Shown here: in pieces, positions 29,678 to 39,918 of the stretch
Numbering within the stretch: position 1 is the stretch's first letter
How the letters are laid out: every line of letters starts with the position of its first letter
Source: an uncultured Pelagibacteraceae bacterium
GTDB taxonomy: Bacteria > Pseudomonadota > Alphaproteobacteria > Pelagibacterales > Pelagibacteraceae
Direction: 5' to 3'
Assembly (NCBI GenBank): GCA_902580505.1
Contig: CACHLB010000002.1
Coordinates: 101,160-165,159 of the forward strand
DNA: 64,000 nucleotides
Position numbers and translations under genes: made by a program
The notes under the pieces: generated by a model
Told to the model about the DNA's origin: nothing
Seen by the model: only the letters and a program-made list of their open reading frames with translations
Databases searched by the model: none

Positions 29678-30610
29678 TTACTTTTCCTTATAGAATATTC
29701 TTCCTAAGGAGGTTGGGGTATTAAGTTTTATTTTTCTACTGTCACGAGAGATTACAACTAAAACTATTATTGTCATCAGATAAGGTAATGCACTTAAAAA
29801 TTGAACTGGTATTCTAAACCCAATTGCTTGCATATGTAATTGTAGAATTGTAATACCACCAAAAATTAAAGCACCAATTAAGACTTTTATAGGACTCCAG
29901 GTTGCAAATACAACTAAAGCCAAAGCTATCCATCCTCTTCCAGCTGTCATATTTTCAATCCACTGTGGAGTGTATATTAAAGATAGATATGCACCTGCCA
30001 AGCCACACATAGCTCCTCCATAGAGAATACAACAGTATCTAACTAGAACAACATTTATACCTTGATTAGATGCAGAAACAGGCGAATCACCAACAGCTCT
30101 AACAACTAAGCCTAATTTAGTTTTTTTCAAAAAATAATTAGTTAAAAATGGTAAAGCAAAAGCAAAATATAAAACTATAGAGTGTCCAAACAATATTGGA
30201 CCAAAAAACGGAATACTTTCTCTTAAACTTGAAAATAAAATTGGAAATTCTTTTCCAGGGATACCAACAAAATTTTTTCCTAACATTGCTGATAAACCAA
30301 TGCCAAAAATAGTTAATGCCAAACCTGTTGCAACATGGTTTGTAAGAAGAGATTGCGTTAAAAATCCAAAGATTAGTGAAATTATAACTCCTGATAACAT
30401 AGAGCCTACTATTGCTATAAAAAGGTTATCTGTTATCACCATTAAAGCAAAACCAGATATTGCTCCAATTATCATCATTCCTTCGACACCTAAATTTAAA
30501 ACGCCCGATCTTTCAGTAATCAATTCACCTGAAGCAGCAAGTATTAATGGCACTGATGAAGCCATTATTGATCCTATCAGAATTCCTATAAAACTAATGT
30601 CTAAGCTCAT
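29678..30610 (-). CDS. ABC transporter permease (BMP/nucleoside type, YufQ-like)
   Basis: ASGELITERSGVLNLGVEGMMIIGAISGF, AGRGWIALALVVFATWSP. Confidence 0.92.
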   Translation of the reverse strand: MSLDISFIGILIGSIMASSVPLILAASGELITERSGVLNLGVEGMMIIGAISGFALMVITDNLFIAIVGSMLSGVIISLIFGFLTQSLLTNHVATGLALTIFGIGLSAMLGKNFVGIPGKEFPILFSSLRESIPFFGPILFGHSIVLYFAFALPFLTNYFLKKTKLGLVVRAVGDSPVSASNQGINVVLVRYCCILYGGAMCGLAGAYLSLIYTPQWIENMTAGRGWIALALVVFATWSPIKVLIGALIFGGITILQLHMQAIGFRIPVQFLSALPYLMTIIVLVVISRDSRKIKLNTPTSLGRIFYKEK

Positions 30611-31673
30611 TTTTTTTTAAATTTAAAATTTTAACTTTGAAAAAAAGCAAATAATCAGATGCGAGTAAAAAAAATAAGATCATACCCTGAAAGACTTGGC
30701 CGGTATATTTTGGTATTTGTAAAAAAATTTGAGCCGTTTCAGCACCGAGGTATGTCAATGCAACAACCAAAGATGCAAAAATTATACCAAAAGGATTAAG
30801 ACGACCTAAAAAAGCAACAATAATTGCTGTAAAACCGTAATCGGGGGATATCATTCTATGCAGTTGTCCAATAGGCCCAGTTATTTCACCAACTCCAGCT
30901 AATCCCGCACAAGCACCACTAATCATAAAAACAACCAAAATCATGGTTTTTCCTTTAAACCCAGCATACTTAGCGGTTTTTAAACTTAGACCAGATACTT
31001 TAATCTGAAAGCCTAAATAGGTTTTATAAAGAATAAACCAACTCAGCATAACTGCTGCAAGAGCTAAAAAAATACCAGCATGAATTCTCAAACCCTCAAA
31101 TAACAATGGCATTCTAGATGAGTTACTAAATTGTCTTGTTTCAGGAAAATTAAAACCTTCAGGATTACTCCATGGTCCAACTACTAAGTAATCTAATAGT
31201 AGCTTTGAAACGTAAACCAACATAAGACTAACTAAAATCTCGTTTGTATTAAAATATGTTTTAAGGATTGCTGGGATAAGTGCGAAGATCATTCCCCCGA
31301 TTGCTCCAGCAAGTATAACTAAAGGTAGTATATAAAAACCTTCTTGATTATAAAATAAAAGAGCAACTCCACCTCCTACAATTGCACCAAAAGTTAATTG
31401 TCCTTCTGCACCAATATTCCAATTATTACTTTTAAAACAAAATGATAAACCAATAGCAATTAAGCAAAGAGGTGTTGCTTTGAGTAACAGTTCACTGAGG
31501 CCATATAAATTTGAAATTGGAGTTATAAAGTAAAACTTAAGTGCTTCTATTGGATTAAAACCTAAAATATAAAAAATTATACCACCACCTAAAATTGTAA
31601 GTATGATCGCAATAAAAGGAGTAAAAAAATATAATGCCATTGGTACATCATTTCTTTTTTCAATTTTAATCAA
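30594..31673 (-). CDS. ABC transporter permease (BMP/nucleoside type, YufP-like)
   Basis: SFCFKSNNWNIGAEGQLTFGAIVGGG, YGFTAIIVAFLGRLNPFGI. Confidence 0.92.
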   Translation of the reverse strand: MIKIEKRNDVPMALYFFTPFIAIILTILGGGIIFYILGFNPIEALKFYFITPISNLYGLSELLLKATPLCLIAIGLSFCFKSNNWNIGAEGQLTFGAIVGGGVALLFYNQEGFYILPLVILAGAIGGMIFALIPAILKTYFNTNEILVSLMLVYVSKLLLDYLVVGPWSNPEGFNFPETRQFSNSSRMPLLFEGLRIHAGIFLALAAVMLSWFILYKTYLGFQIKVSGLSLKTAKYAGFKGKTMILVVFMISGACAGLAGVGEITGPIGQLHRMISPDYGFTAIIVAFLGRLNPFGIIFASLVVALTYLGAETAQIFLQIPKYTGQVFQGMILFFLLASDYLLFFKVKILNLKKNELRH

Positions 31674-33165
31674 TGGAACCTCCTCCCATTAGAAGTCCTA
31701 ATTTTTCTGGAGTCACTTCCTCTGAAGGCATTATTTTTGAAAGCTTACCTTTGTAAATAACTGCAATTCTATCACTGAGTTTTAATAACTCCTCCGTGTC
31801 TGTAGAAATCAAAATCGTTGATTTTTCTTGATCATTAATTTTTATAAGTGTTTCATGAATATAATTGATTGCACCCACATCGAGCCCCCATGTTGGATTG
31901 TAACAAATTAATAATTCCGGAGCTGTAATTAATTCCCTCCCTAAAATAAGTTTTTGCAAATTTCCACCCGATAGAAATTGACTTTTTAATTCTACATTGT
32001 CAGTATTTACTGAGAAATCAGATAATATTTTCTTAGAATGCTCTTTAATTTTTCTTTCATTTACCAAACCTTTTTCAAAAAAATTTGATGACTTGAAATT
32101 ATTTAAAGCAACATTTTCATATATTTTTAATTCAGGTACAGCTGCTTGAGATATTCTATCTTCAGGAGAAAAAGCCATTAAATACTCTCGTCGTTGCTTT
32201 GGATTTAGTTTAGCAATTTCTTTATTTCGAAAAATGATTGATGTATCAGGTGTAATTATTTCCCCACTCAAAATTTGAAAGAGTTCGTTTTGACCATTGC
32301 CAGAAATACCTGCTATACCTAAACATTCTCCTTTCTTTACAGAAAAATTTAGATTAACTAAATTTGTTTCAAAAGGATCATCGCTATAAAAATTTAAATG
32401 TTTTACTTTAAATATTTCATCTTTATTTTTAGAAATATTAATTTTTTTCTTAATTTTTGCTAGTTTTTGACCAACCATTTTATTTGCGAGAGTTTCAACT
32501 TTTTCATTTTGTGTTTGGCTAACAGATACGACCTTACCTTTTCGCATTACTGCAACTTCATCGCATAAAGACAAAACTTCTTTTAGTTTGTGAGTAATGT
32601 AAATAATTAATATTCCTTCTTCACAGAATTTTTTTAAAGATATAAATAATTCCTCTGTTTCTTGCTCAGTCAAAACAGATGTAGGCTCATCCATTATTAG
32701 AACTTTAGGACTTCTTAAAAGACATCTTATAATCTCAACTTTTTGCTTTTGTCCTGCTGATAAATTTAATACAGGAACATCAAGGTCAATACTAAAGTTA
32801 TATTTTTTAAATATTTCATTTATTCTTACCCTTAAACTTTTGTTATCTTCTGTTGCATCTATACTTAAGTTTTCAAATACTGATAAAGTTTCAAATAAAT
32901 TGAAATGCTGAAAAACCATTCCAATTTTATTTTTTTTGGCATCGAGTGGAGAACTTAATTTTAAATTTTTTTCATTTAAAAAAACCTCACCATTATCTGG
33001 GCTTATCACACCAGACAAAATTTTTACCAATGTGGATTTGCCAGCTCCGTTCTCTCCTAATAGTGCGTATATTTTTCCACTTTTAAATTGAAGAGATACA
33101 TTATCATTAGCTATACATCCTGGATATATTTTTGATATATTTGATATTCTTAAGTCTGTTGCCAT
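31666..33165 (-). CDS. ABC transporter ATP-binding protein, double NBD (BMP/nucleoside type, YufO-like)
   Basis: Walker A GENGAGKSTLVKIL, LSAGQKQKVEIIRCL, second NBD GISGNGQNELFQILSG, LSGGNLQKLILGREL. Confidence 0.95.
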   Translation of the reverse strand: MATDLRISNISKIYPGCIANDNVSLQFKSGKIYALLGENGAGKSTLVKILSGVISPDNGEVFLNEKNLKLSSPLDAKKNKIGMVFQHFNLFETLSVFENLSIDATEDNKSLRVRINEIFKKYNFSIDLDVPVLNLSAGQKQKVEIIRCLLRSPKVLIMDEPTSVLTEQETEELFISLKKFCEEGILIIYITHKLKEVLSLCDEVAVMRKGKVVSVSQTQNEKVETLANKMVGQKLAKIKKKINISKNKDEIFKVKHLNFYSDDPFETNLVNLNFSVKKGECLGIAGISGNGQNELFQILSGEIITPDTSIIFRNKEIAKLNPKQRREYLMAFSPEDRISQAAVPELKIYENVALNNFKSSNFFEKGLVNERKIKEHSKKILSDFSVNTDNVELKSQFLSGGNLQKLILGRELITAPELLICYNPTWGLDVGAINYIHETLIKINDQEKSTILISTDTEELLKLSDRIAVIYKGKLSKIMPSEEVTPEKLGLLMGGGSID

Positions 33166-33303
33166 AGCATTTCTTTAATATAATAAATCAATAACTCAAT
33201 AATCTTTAAAATTTCCTATCTTTTCAAATTTGTATTAAATTCAAACAATTTAATGAAAGTTTTGAACAAATTGTTAACATAATTCAACTTTAGGTATGTA
33301 TTA

Positions 33304-33636
33304 ATGATTATCGCTTTTAAAAATAATACTTTATCAAAAAAATCTGTTGCTTTGTTTATCACATTAACAATAATTTTTTTATCTGGATGCCAGACAATTA
33401 AAAAGAAGTCTGATGAAGTGGCTTAAAAAGAGAATGAAAAATTTGGTCAATTCGTTGGAAAAGAAGTTAATGAGATGAGATTAGAATTAGGCTCACCTTC
33501 AGAAGATTTCGTAAATGAACTTGGAAATGAAATGCTTATCTACAAAACAAAAAAATATGGAATTCCTTGTGAAAGAAAATTTGAGGTGAATGCATCAGGG
33601 GTTATTATCGGATTTAGCTCTAGCGGATGTATTTAG
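33304..33636 (+). pseudogene. Small lipoprotein ORF split by one in-frame TAA (33424-33426)
   Basis: Frame kept on both sides of the stop: MIIAFKNNTLSKKSVALFITLTIIFLSGCQTIKKKSDEVA*KENEKFGQFVGKEVNEMRLELGSPSEDFVNELGNEMLIYKTKKYGIPCERKFEVNASGVIIGFSSSGCI*; lipobox LSGC. Confidence 0.72.
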
Positions 33637-33637
33637 T

Positions 33638-33660
33638 CTTGTGGGGACTAGCCCCACAAG
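33638..33660. terminator. Strong perfect hairpin, likely terminator/3'-end element between convergent genes
   Basis: CTTGTGGGG-ACTAG-CCCCACAAG, 9-bp perfect stem, unusually GC-rich here; no U-tract. Confidence 0.6.
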
Positions 33661-33668
33661 CAAGGTAC

Positions 33669-34115
33669 TTATTTAATTTCAATAAGTTTCTTTTTTTTAT
33701 GGTCCGGGATAATCCTTTCACATGCAATTGTTAAAAGACCATCTTTTAACTCTGCACCATTCACTTTTACATCATCAGCAATTGTAAATGATCTCGCAAA
33801 TTGTCTTTGCGATATACCTTTGTGGATTATCTCTCCATCTTGGTTTTTGTTTTCACTTCTATCAACTTGTTTAGTTCTTACAGTTAATAGATTATCTTCA
33901 AACTCTACCTCAACGTCTTTTTTGCTAAAACCAGCTAAGGCAACCTCAATTGAGTAGTTATCTTTGCCAGTTCTTCTTATGTTGTAAGGTGGGTAGTTTG
34001 ATTGCATACTTAAACCACCATTGCCCAACATGCTTTCAAATTGGTCAAACATATCGTCAAAACCAATTGAGAAAGGCCGAAGTGAGTTGAAAATTGATAG
34101 ATCCTTACTTGTCAT
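33669..34115 (-). CDS. Hsp20/alpha-crystallin small heat shock protein
   Basis: PPYNIRRTGKDNYSIEVALAGFSKKDVEVEFEDNLLTV, GISQRQFARSFTIADDV, NGLL-like DGLLTIACER; SD AGGAGG. Confidence 0.95.
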   Translation of the reverse strand: MTSKDLSIFNSLRPFSIGFDDMFDQFESMLGNGGLSMQSNYPPYNIRRTGKDNYSIEVALAGFSKKDVEVEFEDNLLTVRTKQVDRSENKNQDGEIIHKGISQRQFARSFTIADDVKVNGAELKDGLLTIACERIIPDHKKKKLIEIK

Positions 34116-34208
34116 ATTATCCTCCTTTAATTAAGCAAGTTTATTTAGTGCTAGCCCCATTAGGCGACTAACAATGTTTATATGGTAATTAATTTTGATA
34201 TTTCAAGT

Positions 34209-36290
34209 TCAAGTGTTTAATTTTCCAGCTATTTTCAAAGCGAATGCGTAGTCTACTGCAATCTCCTCAATTGCTCCATCTCTTCCAGATTTTCCCCCAT
34301 GACCTGCATTCATTTCTGTTTTTAATAAAAGTAAATTGTTATCAGTTTTGTAATCTCTTAACTTTGCAGTAAATTTTGCTGGCTCATCAAACAATACCCT
34401 GTTATCACTCAAACTTGTTGTTATTAAAATGTTCGGGTAATCCATCTTTTTAATATTGTTATAAGGTGCATATGAAAATATATAATCAAAGTGTTCTTTT
34501 TTATCTTTAGCATTTCCAAATTCGTCAAATTCGCCAACTGTTAATGGTAACGAATGGTCTAAGTTCGTGGTCAACGAGTCAACGAAAGGAACAGCCATAA
34601 CAATACCCAAAAATAAATCAGGTGCTTGGTTAACAACTGCACCCATTAAAAGACCTCCTGCAGATCCACCCATTCCGATAATATTACCTTTAGACGTAAA
34701 CTTTTTTTCAATTAAAAATTTTGCAGAAGCAATGTAATCTTCAAATGTATTTTTCTTGTTTAATAATTTTCCTTCTTTCCACCATTTCATTCCTTTTTCC
34801 ATACCACCTCTAATATGAGAAGTTACCCATATAATATCTCGATCTATTAAACTGATTCTGGTTGATGAAAAACTTGGTGACATAGAACTACCGTATGATC
34901 CGTATCCATATAATAATAATTTTGCCGAACCATCTAATTTAGTTTTTTTATGTCTTGTTATGGTAATTGGAACCATTCTTCCATCATGAGAAGCACACTC
35001 TAGTCTTTCAACTATATAATTATCAGAATTATGCCCACTAGGAATCTCTTGTTCTTTAACTAATTTTTTCTCTTTTGTTTTAAGATTGTATAAATAAGTC
35101 TTTCCAGGTGTTTTTGGTGATGAAAATGATAAATAAACCGTATCAGTGTTCCTATCTCTTTGGGTTAACGAAACACCAGGTACTATAACTTTTTCATCTG
35201 GAAAAAATATTTCTTCTTCGTCATCATTTTTTGGGTTTCTTAATATTAATTTTGACAATGCATTAGAAGTTTCAGATCTTATAATCCAATCATTTAAGAA
35301 AATTAATCCACCAATTAAAACCTCTTCTCGCGCAGGTATAAATGTTTCCCATTCATTTTTTTCTAAATCATTTGTTTTTTCAATTTTAAAATCTTCTGCA
35401 TTTTCATTTGTATGTTTGTAAAAATAACCATTCCAAGAATTAACCGAATATATTATCCCTCTTTTTCTTTTATCAATTATTTTCGGTTTAGGAGTTATTT
35501 CATCTGCTTTAAAATAATACTGCTCCGAGGTATTATGATCAGATGACGTAATAAAAAAATACTTTTCATCTGAGCTAAGTCCTATGCCTACAGTAAAAGC
35601 TTCACTTTCTTCTCTAAAGATAAGAATATCTTTACTAGTAGGAGTTCCAATTTTGTGTCTATAAATTTCTCTCGGTCTATGATTGTCATCAAGCTTTGAG
35701 TAAAAAATATATTTGTCATCTAAGCTAAATGTTATTCCACCACTAGTATTTTCGATTTTTTCACCAACTTGTTCTCTACTTTTAATATCTCTTATATGTA
35801 TTGTATAATATTCAGATCCTTTTAAATCTAATGAATATGCTAATAATTTATCATTATAGCTAACTTCTAAGTCTCCAAGCCCAAAATATTCTGTTTTAAG
35901 CTTTTCTTTTTCTAAATCACCATTCCAAATTTCCTCTATTTCTCCAGAGTCAATTTTTTTTCTTAACTTTATAGAATAGTTTCCTTTTGTTGTTGTTTTT
36001 GTCCAGTAACTATATCTTACATCCTTAAATAGAAGAGACTCATCATCAAGTTTAATTCTTCCTTTAATCTCATCGAATAAAATCTTTTGAATTTCTTTTG
36101 TATCTGACATTTGATGACTAAAATAATCATTTTCATCTTCAAGATATTTTCTCACCTCTGGTAACAATTTTGAACTATCTTTCAGCACTTCAAGTATATT
36201 ATCTTGATGTATCCAACTATAATCGTCTTCCCAGGTTACGTTGTGACAAGATTTTAATTCTGGTTTTTTTTTAAGCTGTGGTATTTTCAT
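34209..36290 (-). CDS. ptrB: Oligopeptidase B-like S9A prolyl oligopeptidase family protein
   Basis: 693 aa; GYGSYGSSMSPSFS, GMGGSAGGLLMGAVVNQAP (catalytic Ser), MNAGHGGKSGR. Confidence 0.92.
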   Translation of the reverse strand: MKIPQLKKKPELKSCHNVTWEDDYSWIHQDNILEVLKDSSKLLPEVRKYLEDENDYFSHQMSDTKEIQKILFDEIKGRIKLDDESLLFKDVRYSYWTKTTTKGNYSIKLRKKIDSGEIEEIWNGDLEKEKLKTEYFGLGDLEVSYNDKLLAYSLDLKGSEYYTIHIRDIKSREQVGEKIENTSGGITFSLDDKYIFYSKLDDNHRPREIYRHKIGTPTSKDILIFREESEAFTVGIGLSSDEKYFFITSSDHNTSEQYYFKADEITPKPKIIDKRKRGIIYSVNSWNGYFYKHTNENAEDFKIEKTNDLEKNEWETFIPAREEVLIGGLIFLNDWIIRSETSNALSKLILRNPKNDDEEEIFFPDEKVIVPGVSLTQRDRNTDTVYLSFSSPKTPGKTYLYNLKTKEKKLVKEQEIPSGHNSDNYIVERLECASHDGRMVPITITRHKKTKLDGSAKLLLYGYGSYGSSMSPSFSSTRISLIDRDIIWVTSHIRGGMEKGMKWWKEGKLLNKKNTFEDYIASAKFLIEKKFTSKGNIIGMGGSAGGLLMGAVVNQAPDLFLGIVMAVPFVDSLTTNLDHSLPLTVGEFDEFGNAKDKKEHFDYIFSYAPYNNIKKMDYPNILITTSLSDNRVLFDEPAKFTAKLRDYKTDNNLLLLKTEMNAGHGGKSGRDGAIEEIAVDYAFALKIAGKLNT

Positions 36291-36307
36291 TTAAATTTAA
36301 TTAATTT

Positions 36308-36817
36308 ATGAATATTTTTTTTGCAATACTAATAATCTTTATAATTCTTTATATTTTACTCAATTGGTTTGCCAAAACTTCAACAAAAAAAATATCAAAA
36401 TTTGTAAGAATATTTATTATAATTTCTTCGATATTGTTAGCGGTAATAATGGCATATGCTGGAAGGTATATCTTTTCTTTACCTTTTATGTTGGCCATTT
36501 TGCCCTTAATAAAGACAAAGGCTGGTATTTCGTTATTTCAATTGTTTAGATTATGGGGCCTTTTAAGAGTATTGAAAAATTCTGGAAGGTTTAATTTTAA
36601 CCAATTTAACCAAAATGTTTCATCTCAAGCAATGTCTATTGATGAATCTTATAGAATTTTAAATTTAGATCCCAAAAAAAAATATACAAAAGATGAAGTA
36701 TTGCAATCTTACAAAAAAATAATGAAAAAAATACACCCCGATAGAAGTCCAGAATTAAATAATATTGCCACACTGGTAAATGAAGCAAAAGAAAATGTTA
36801 TTAAAAATATTAGTTAA
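36308..36817 (+). CDS. Membrane-anchored J-domain protein
   Basis: N-terminal TM segments; C-terminal SYRILNLDPKKKYTKDEVLQSYKKIMKKIHPDRSPE (HPD motif). Confidence 0.85.
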   Translation: MNIFFAILIIFIILYILLNWFAKTSTKKISKFVRIFIIISSILLAVIMAYAGRYIFSLPFMLAILPLIKTKAGISLFQLFRLWGLLRVLKNSGRFNFNQFNQNVSSQAMSIDESYRILNLDPKKKYTKDEVLQSYKKIMKKIHPDRSPELNNIATLVNEAKENVIKNIS

Positions 36818-37769
36818 CTAAACTCTGAAATTTCTCAAAAATTTTTATAGGATTTATTTGCTCCTTACCCTCTGTTCCATGAGTAACATTTTCTACACCA
36901 TCTGGCATAATTGGATGCATTTTGGAACTATAACTTCCATATATTAGTGGGGTATCTGACATTAAAACAATAGTTGGTTTTCCTAATCCTGCAGATAAAT
37001 GGCTGAAACTTGAGTCATTACAAACAGCAATATTGCAATTTTTAATTACAGGTAAAGTCTCAGAAATACTAAGTTCATTTAATGGGGTACATATATTCTT
37101 GTGATAATTTACAATTTCGTTCATAATTTTAATTTCTTCATTTTTGTTACCCGTAGCTAAAAAAAATCTGCATTTAAAATTTTTTAAACATAAATTCATA
37201 AATTCTATAAATATTTTTGATGGAATTCTTTTTGTTGGTCCGGAACCACCAATTCCTAGTAATATATTCTTAAAATCATCATCAAAATTTAATTTTGCTC
37301 TTATATTTTGAATATTTTCATCTTTAATATTTATTACAGGGTCACTTTTGATTTCTAGATTAAATTTATTTTTTAATAAATTATTAGCAGCATCTACAAT
37401 ATGCTGATTTTTTTTTTCAAATAATGGATATTGATAAATATCATTAATCCCTGCAAACCTACAAACTAATCTATATCTAAGCGAAGAATTAAAAATTAGC
37501 ACTTTATCAAATTGATATTTTTTAATATCAGAAACTAGTCGAAAAAATCCGTTCAATCCATCGTGAAAGCTTTTCTTAGTTTGATCTCTTTTTAAAATAA
37601 TAATCTCATTAATGTATTTATTGTCTTTGATTAAGTGTTCGGCTTTTGAATTTTCTTTTACTAATAAAGTTACTTGACTGTTATATTTTTTTGCAACAGC
37701 TTCTATGTAAGGAAGAAATATTACCATATCGCCAATTCCCATCCTGTTTTGAATTGCTAAGATTTTCAT
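36810..37769 (-). CDS. Glycosyltransferase family 9 protein (heptosyltransferase-like)
   Basis: NRMGIGDMVIFLPYIEAVAKKYNSQVTLLV, LLGIGGSGPTKRIP, CNIAVCNDSSFSHLSAGLGKPTIVLM. Confidence 0.85.
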   Translation of the reverse strand: MKILAIQNRMGIGDMVIFLPYIEAVAKKYNSQVTLLVKENSKAEHLIKDNKYINEIIILKRDQTKKSFHDGLNGFFRLVSDIKKYQFDKVLIFNSSLRYRLVCRFAGINDIYQYPLFEKKNQHIVDAANNLLKNKFNLEIKSDPVINIKDENIQNIRAKLNFDDDFKNILLGIGGSGPTKRIPSKIFIEFMNLCLKNFKCRFFLATGNKNEEIKIMNEIVNYHKNICTPLNELSISETLPVIKNCNIAVCNDSSFSHLSAGLGKPTIVLMSDTPLIYGSYSSKMHPIMPDGVENVTHGTEGKEQINPIKIFEKFQSLVN

Positions 37770-37817
37770 GTATTTTTAAAACCTTTACTATTTTATATTT
37801 TTATATAAATTTTTGGT

Positions 37818-38702
37818 ATGGGATATTTCAATGGTATTTATGCGGCAAGCCTTTCAATACTTGATAAAAATTTACAGTTAGATTGCGAAAAAACCTTAAA
37901 ACATGCTGAAAATCTAGTTGAAAAAGGTTGCCATGGTGTAATATTTTTTGGTAGCACAGGCCAATCTCAATTAATTTCGTTAAGCGAGAAAATTAAACTC
38001 ATTAATATTTTACCTAAGAGCAAACATAAAGATAAATTCATTATTGGTACTGGCCTAAATTCGTTGGGAGATAATATTAATTTAATTAATATTTCGAAAT
38101 CAATTGGTTTTGAAAATTTTTTAGTTATGCCGCCAGCATACTATAAATATAACGATGATGATGTTTTTAATTTTTATTCCAAATTAATAGAAAATGTAAA
38201 AGATTGTAGAATAATTTTATATAATTTCGAAAAGTTATCTGGATACAAATTTAGCATAGAATGTGTTTCAAAATTAGCTAATAATTTTCCTAAACATGTT
38301 CTGGGAGTAAAGGATAGTAGTTACAACTTGTATGAAAATTTAAAGATTGAAAATTTTTCTGTCATGCCTGGATCTGAAAGTAAGTTGTTGAAGGGCCTAG
38401 AATTAGGATGCTCAGGTATTATTACAGCAACAACGAATGTAACTTCTTATTTAGCTAGAGATGTTTATGATAAATTTAAAAATAATTTAAATCAAACATC
38501 AAACGAAAAACTTTGTATGGTGAGAAGCATATTTGATAAATATAATCTGATTTCAGGCTTGCACACATTCATGAGTAAAGAAGATTCCGATTTTAAAAAT
38601 TTAATTCCGCCATTAAAACTTTTATCTAAAGATGAAGAAAAATTATTTTTTTCACAATTAGAAAAATTAAATTTTAGTATAAATAATCTCAAAGCAGCGT
38701 AA
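37818..38702 (+). CDS. Dihydrodipicolinate synthase/N-acetylneuraminate lyase (DapA) superfamily aldolase
   Basis: GCHGVIFFGSTGQSQLISLSEK, IILYNFEKLSG, VLGVKDSS (Schiff-base Lys). Confidence 0.85.
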   Translation: MGYFNGIYAASLSILDKNLQLDCEKTLKHAENLVEKGCHGVIFFGSTGQSQLISLSEKIKLINILPKSKHKDKFIIGTGLNSLGDNINLINISKSIGFENFLVMPPAYYKYNDDDVFNFYSKLIENVKDCRIILYNFEKLSGYKFSIECVSKLANNFPKHVLGVKDSSYNLYENLKIENFSVMPGSESKLLKGLELGCSGIITATTNVTSYLARDVYDKFKNNLNQTSNEKLCMVRSIFDKYNLISGLHTFMSKEDSDFKNLIPPLKLLSKDEEKLFFSQLEKLNFSINNLKAA

Positions 38703-39889
38703 TGAAACTTATAAATTTTTTAAATGATCTATTTAAAGAAGATGGTTTTATATTAATAGATTATAATTCTAACAGATATGTTATAGGAAAGCCTCTTAAA
38801 GAAATTCCGATAGAATTACAATTGTTAGATAAAAGTTTGCATAAAAAATTACTTTTCCACCCAGATCTATATTTTGGTGAAGCGTATACAAATGGTTCTT
38901 TAAGATTAAAAAATGGAACTTTGACAGAATTTCTTGATATAGCTTTTAAAAATATTGGAAGAGCAGATATTAATATTTATGGAAAGACATTAAATAAAAT
39001 AAAGGGAACTTTAAAATATTTAACAAGTTTTAATAAAATTGTTAAATCTAAACAAAATGTTGCACATCATTATGATATTTCAGAAAAATTGTATGATTTA
39101 TTTCTTGATAAAAAAAGACAATATTCTTGCGCATACTTCAAAAATGAAAATGATACTTTAGAAATTGCTCAAGAAAATAAAATCGATCACATAATTAAAA
39201 AACTACATATACAACCTAACCAAAAAGTTTTGGATATTGGCTCAGGGTGGGGAACACTTGCAATTGACATTGCAAAAAAAACAAAAGCTTCGGTTACTGG
39301 AATTACACTTTCAGAAAATCAATTAAAATATAGTCAAGAAAAAGCCAAAGAATTAAATTTAGATAATCAAGTTGAATTTAAATTAATAGATTACAGACAA
39401 TTGAATGAAAAATTTGATAGGATAGTTAGTGTTGGAATGTTTGAACATGTTGGAAAAAAATTCTATCAAACCTATTTTAATAGAGTGTCTCAAATGTTAA
39501 AAAAGGATGGAGTAGCTTTGATACATACAATTGGATCAAATCTTCCACCAAGAGACCCACAGCCTTGGATAACAAAATATATATTTCCTGGCGGATATAC
39601 CCCTAGTTTGAGCGAAATAATGAGGCCAATAGAGGATTCTGGACTAATAGCTACAGATATAGAGATTTTAAGGATGCATTATGCCCACACTTTAAGAAAC
39701 TGGAAAGAAAGATTTTTATCAAAAAAAGAAGAAGTTTTAGAAATGTTTGATGAAAAATTTTTAAGGATGTGGGAATTTTATCTTACAAGTTGTGAAATGG
39801 CTTTTAAATGGGGAGATCAAGTTGTATTTCAACTTCAGCTAACTAAAGACATAAGATCTGTTCCTAATACTAGAGACTATATTTATTAA
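38702..39889 (+). CDS. cfa: Cyclopropane-fatty-acyl-phospholipid synthase family methyltransferase
   Basis: HHYDISEKLYDLFLDKKRQYSCAYF, VLDIGSGWGTLAIDIAKK, VGMFEHVGKKFYQTYF, FPGGYTPSLSE. Confidence 0.93.
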   Translation: MKLINFLNDLFKEDGFILIDYNSNRYVIGKPLKEIPIELQLLDKSLHKKLLFHPDLYFGEAYTNGSLRLKNGTLTEFLDIAFKNIGRADINIYGKTLNKIKGTLKYLTSFNKIVKSKQNVAHHYDISEKLYDLFLDKKRQYSCAYFKNENDTLEIAQENKIDHIIKKLHIQPNQKVLDIGSGWGTLAIDIAKKTKASVTGITLSENQLKYSQEKAKELNLDNQVEFKLIDYRQLNEKFDRIVSVGMFEHVGKKFYQTYFNRVSQMLKKDGVALIHTIGSNLPPRDPQPWITKYIFPGGYTPSLSEIMRPIEDSGLIATDIEILRMHYAHTLRNWKERFLSKKEEVLEMFDEKFLRMWEFYLTSCEMAFKWGDQVVFQLQLTKDIRSVPNTRDYIY

Positions 39890-39918
39890 AAATTAGCTGA
39901 TAAAGCTGTATTTCTTAA

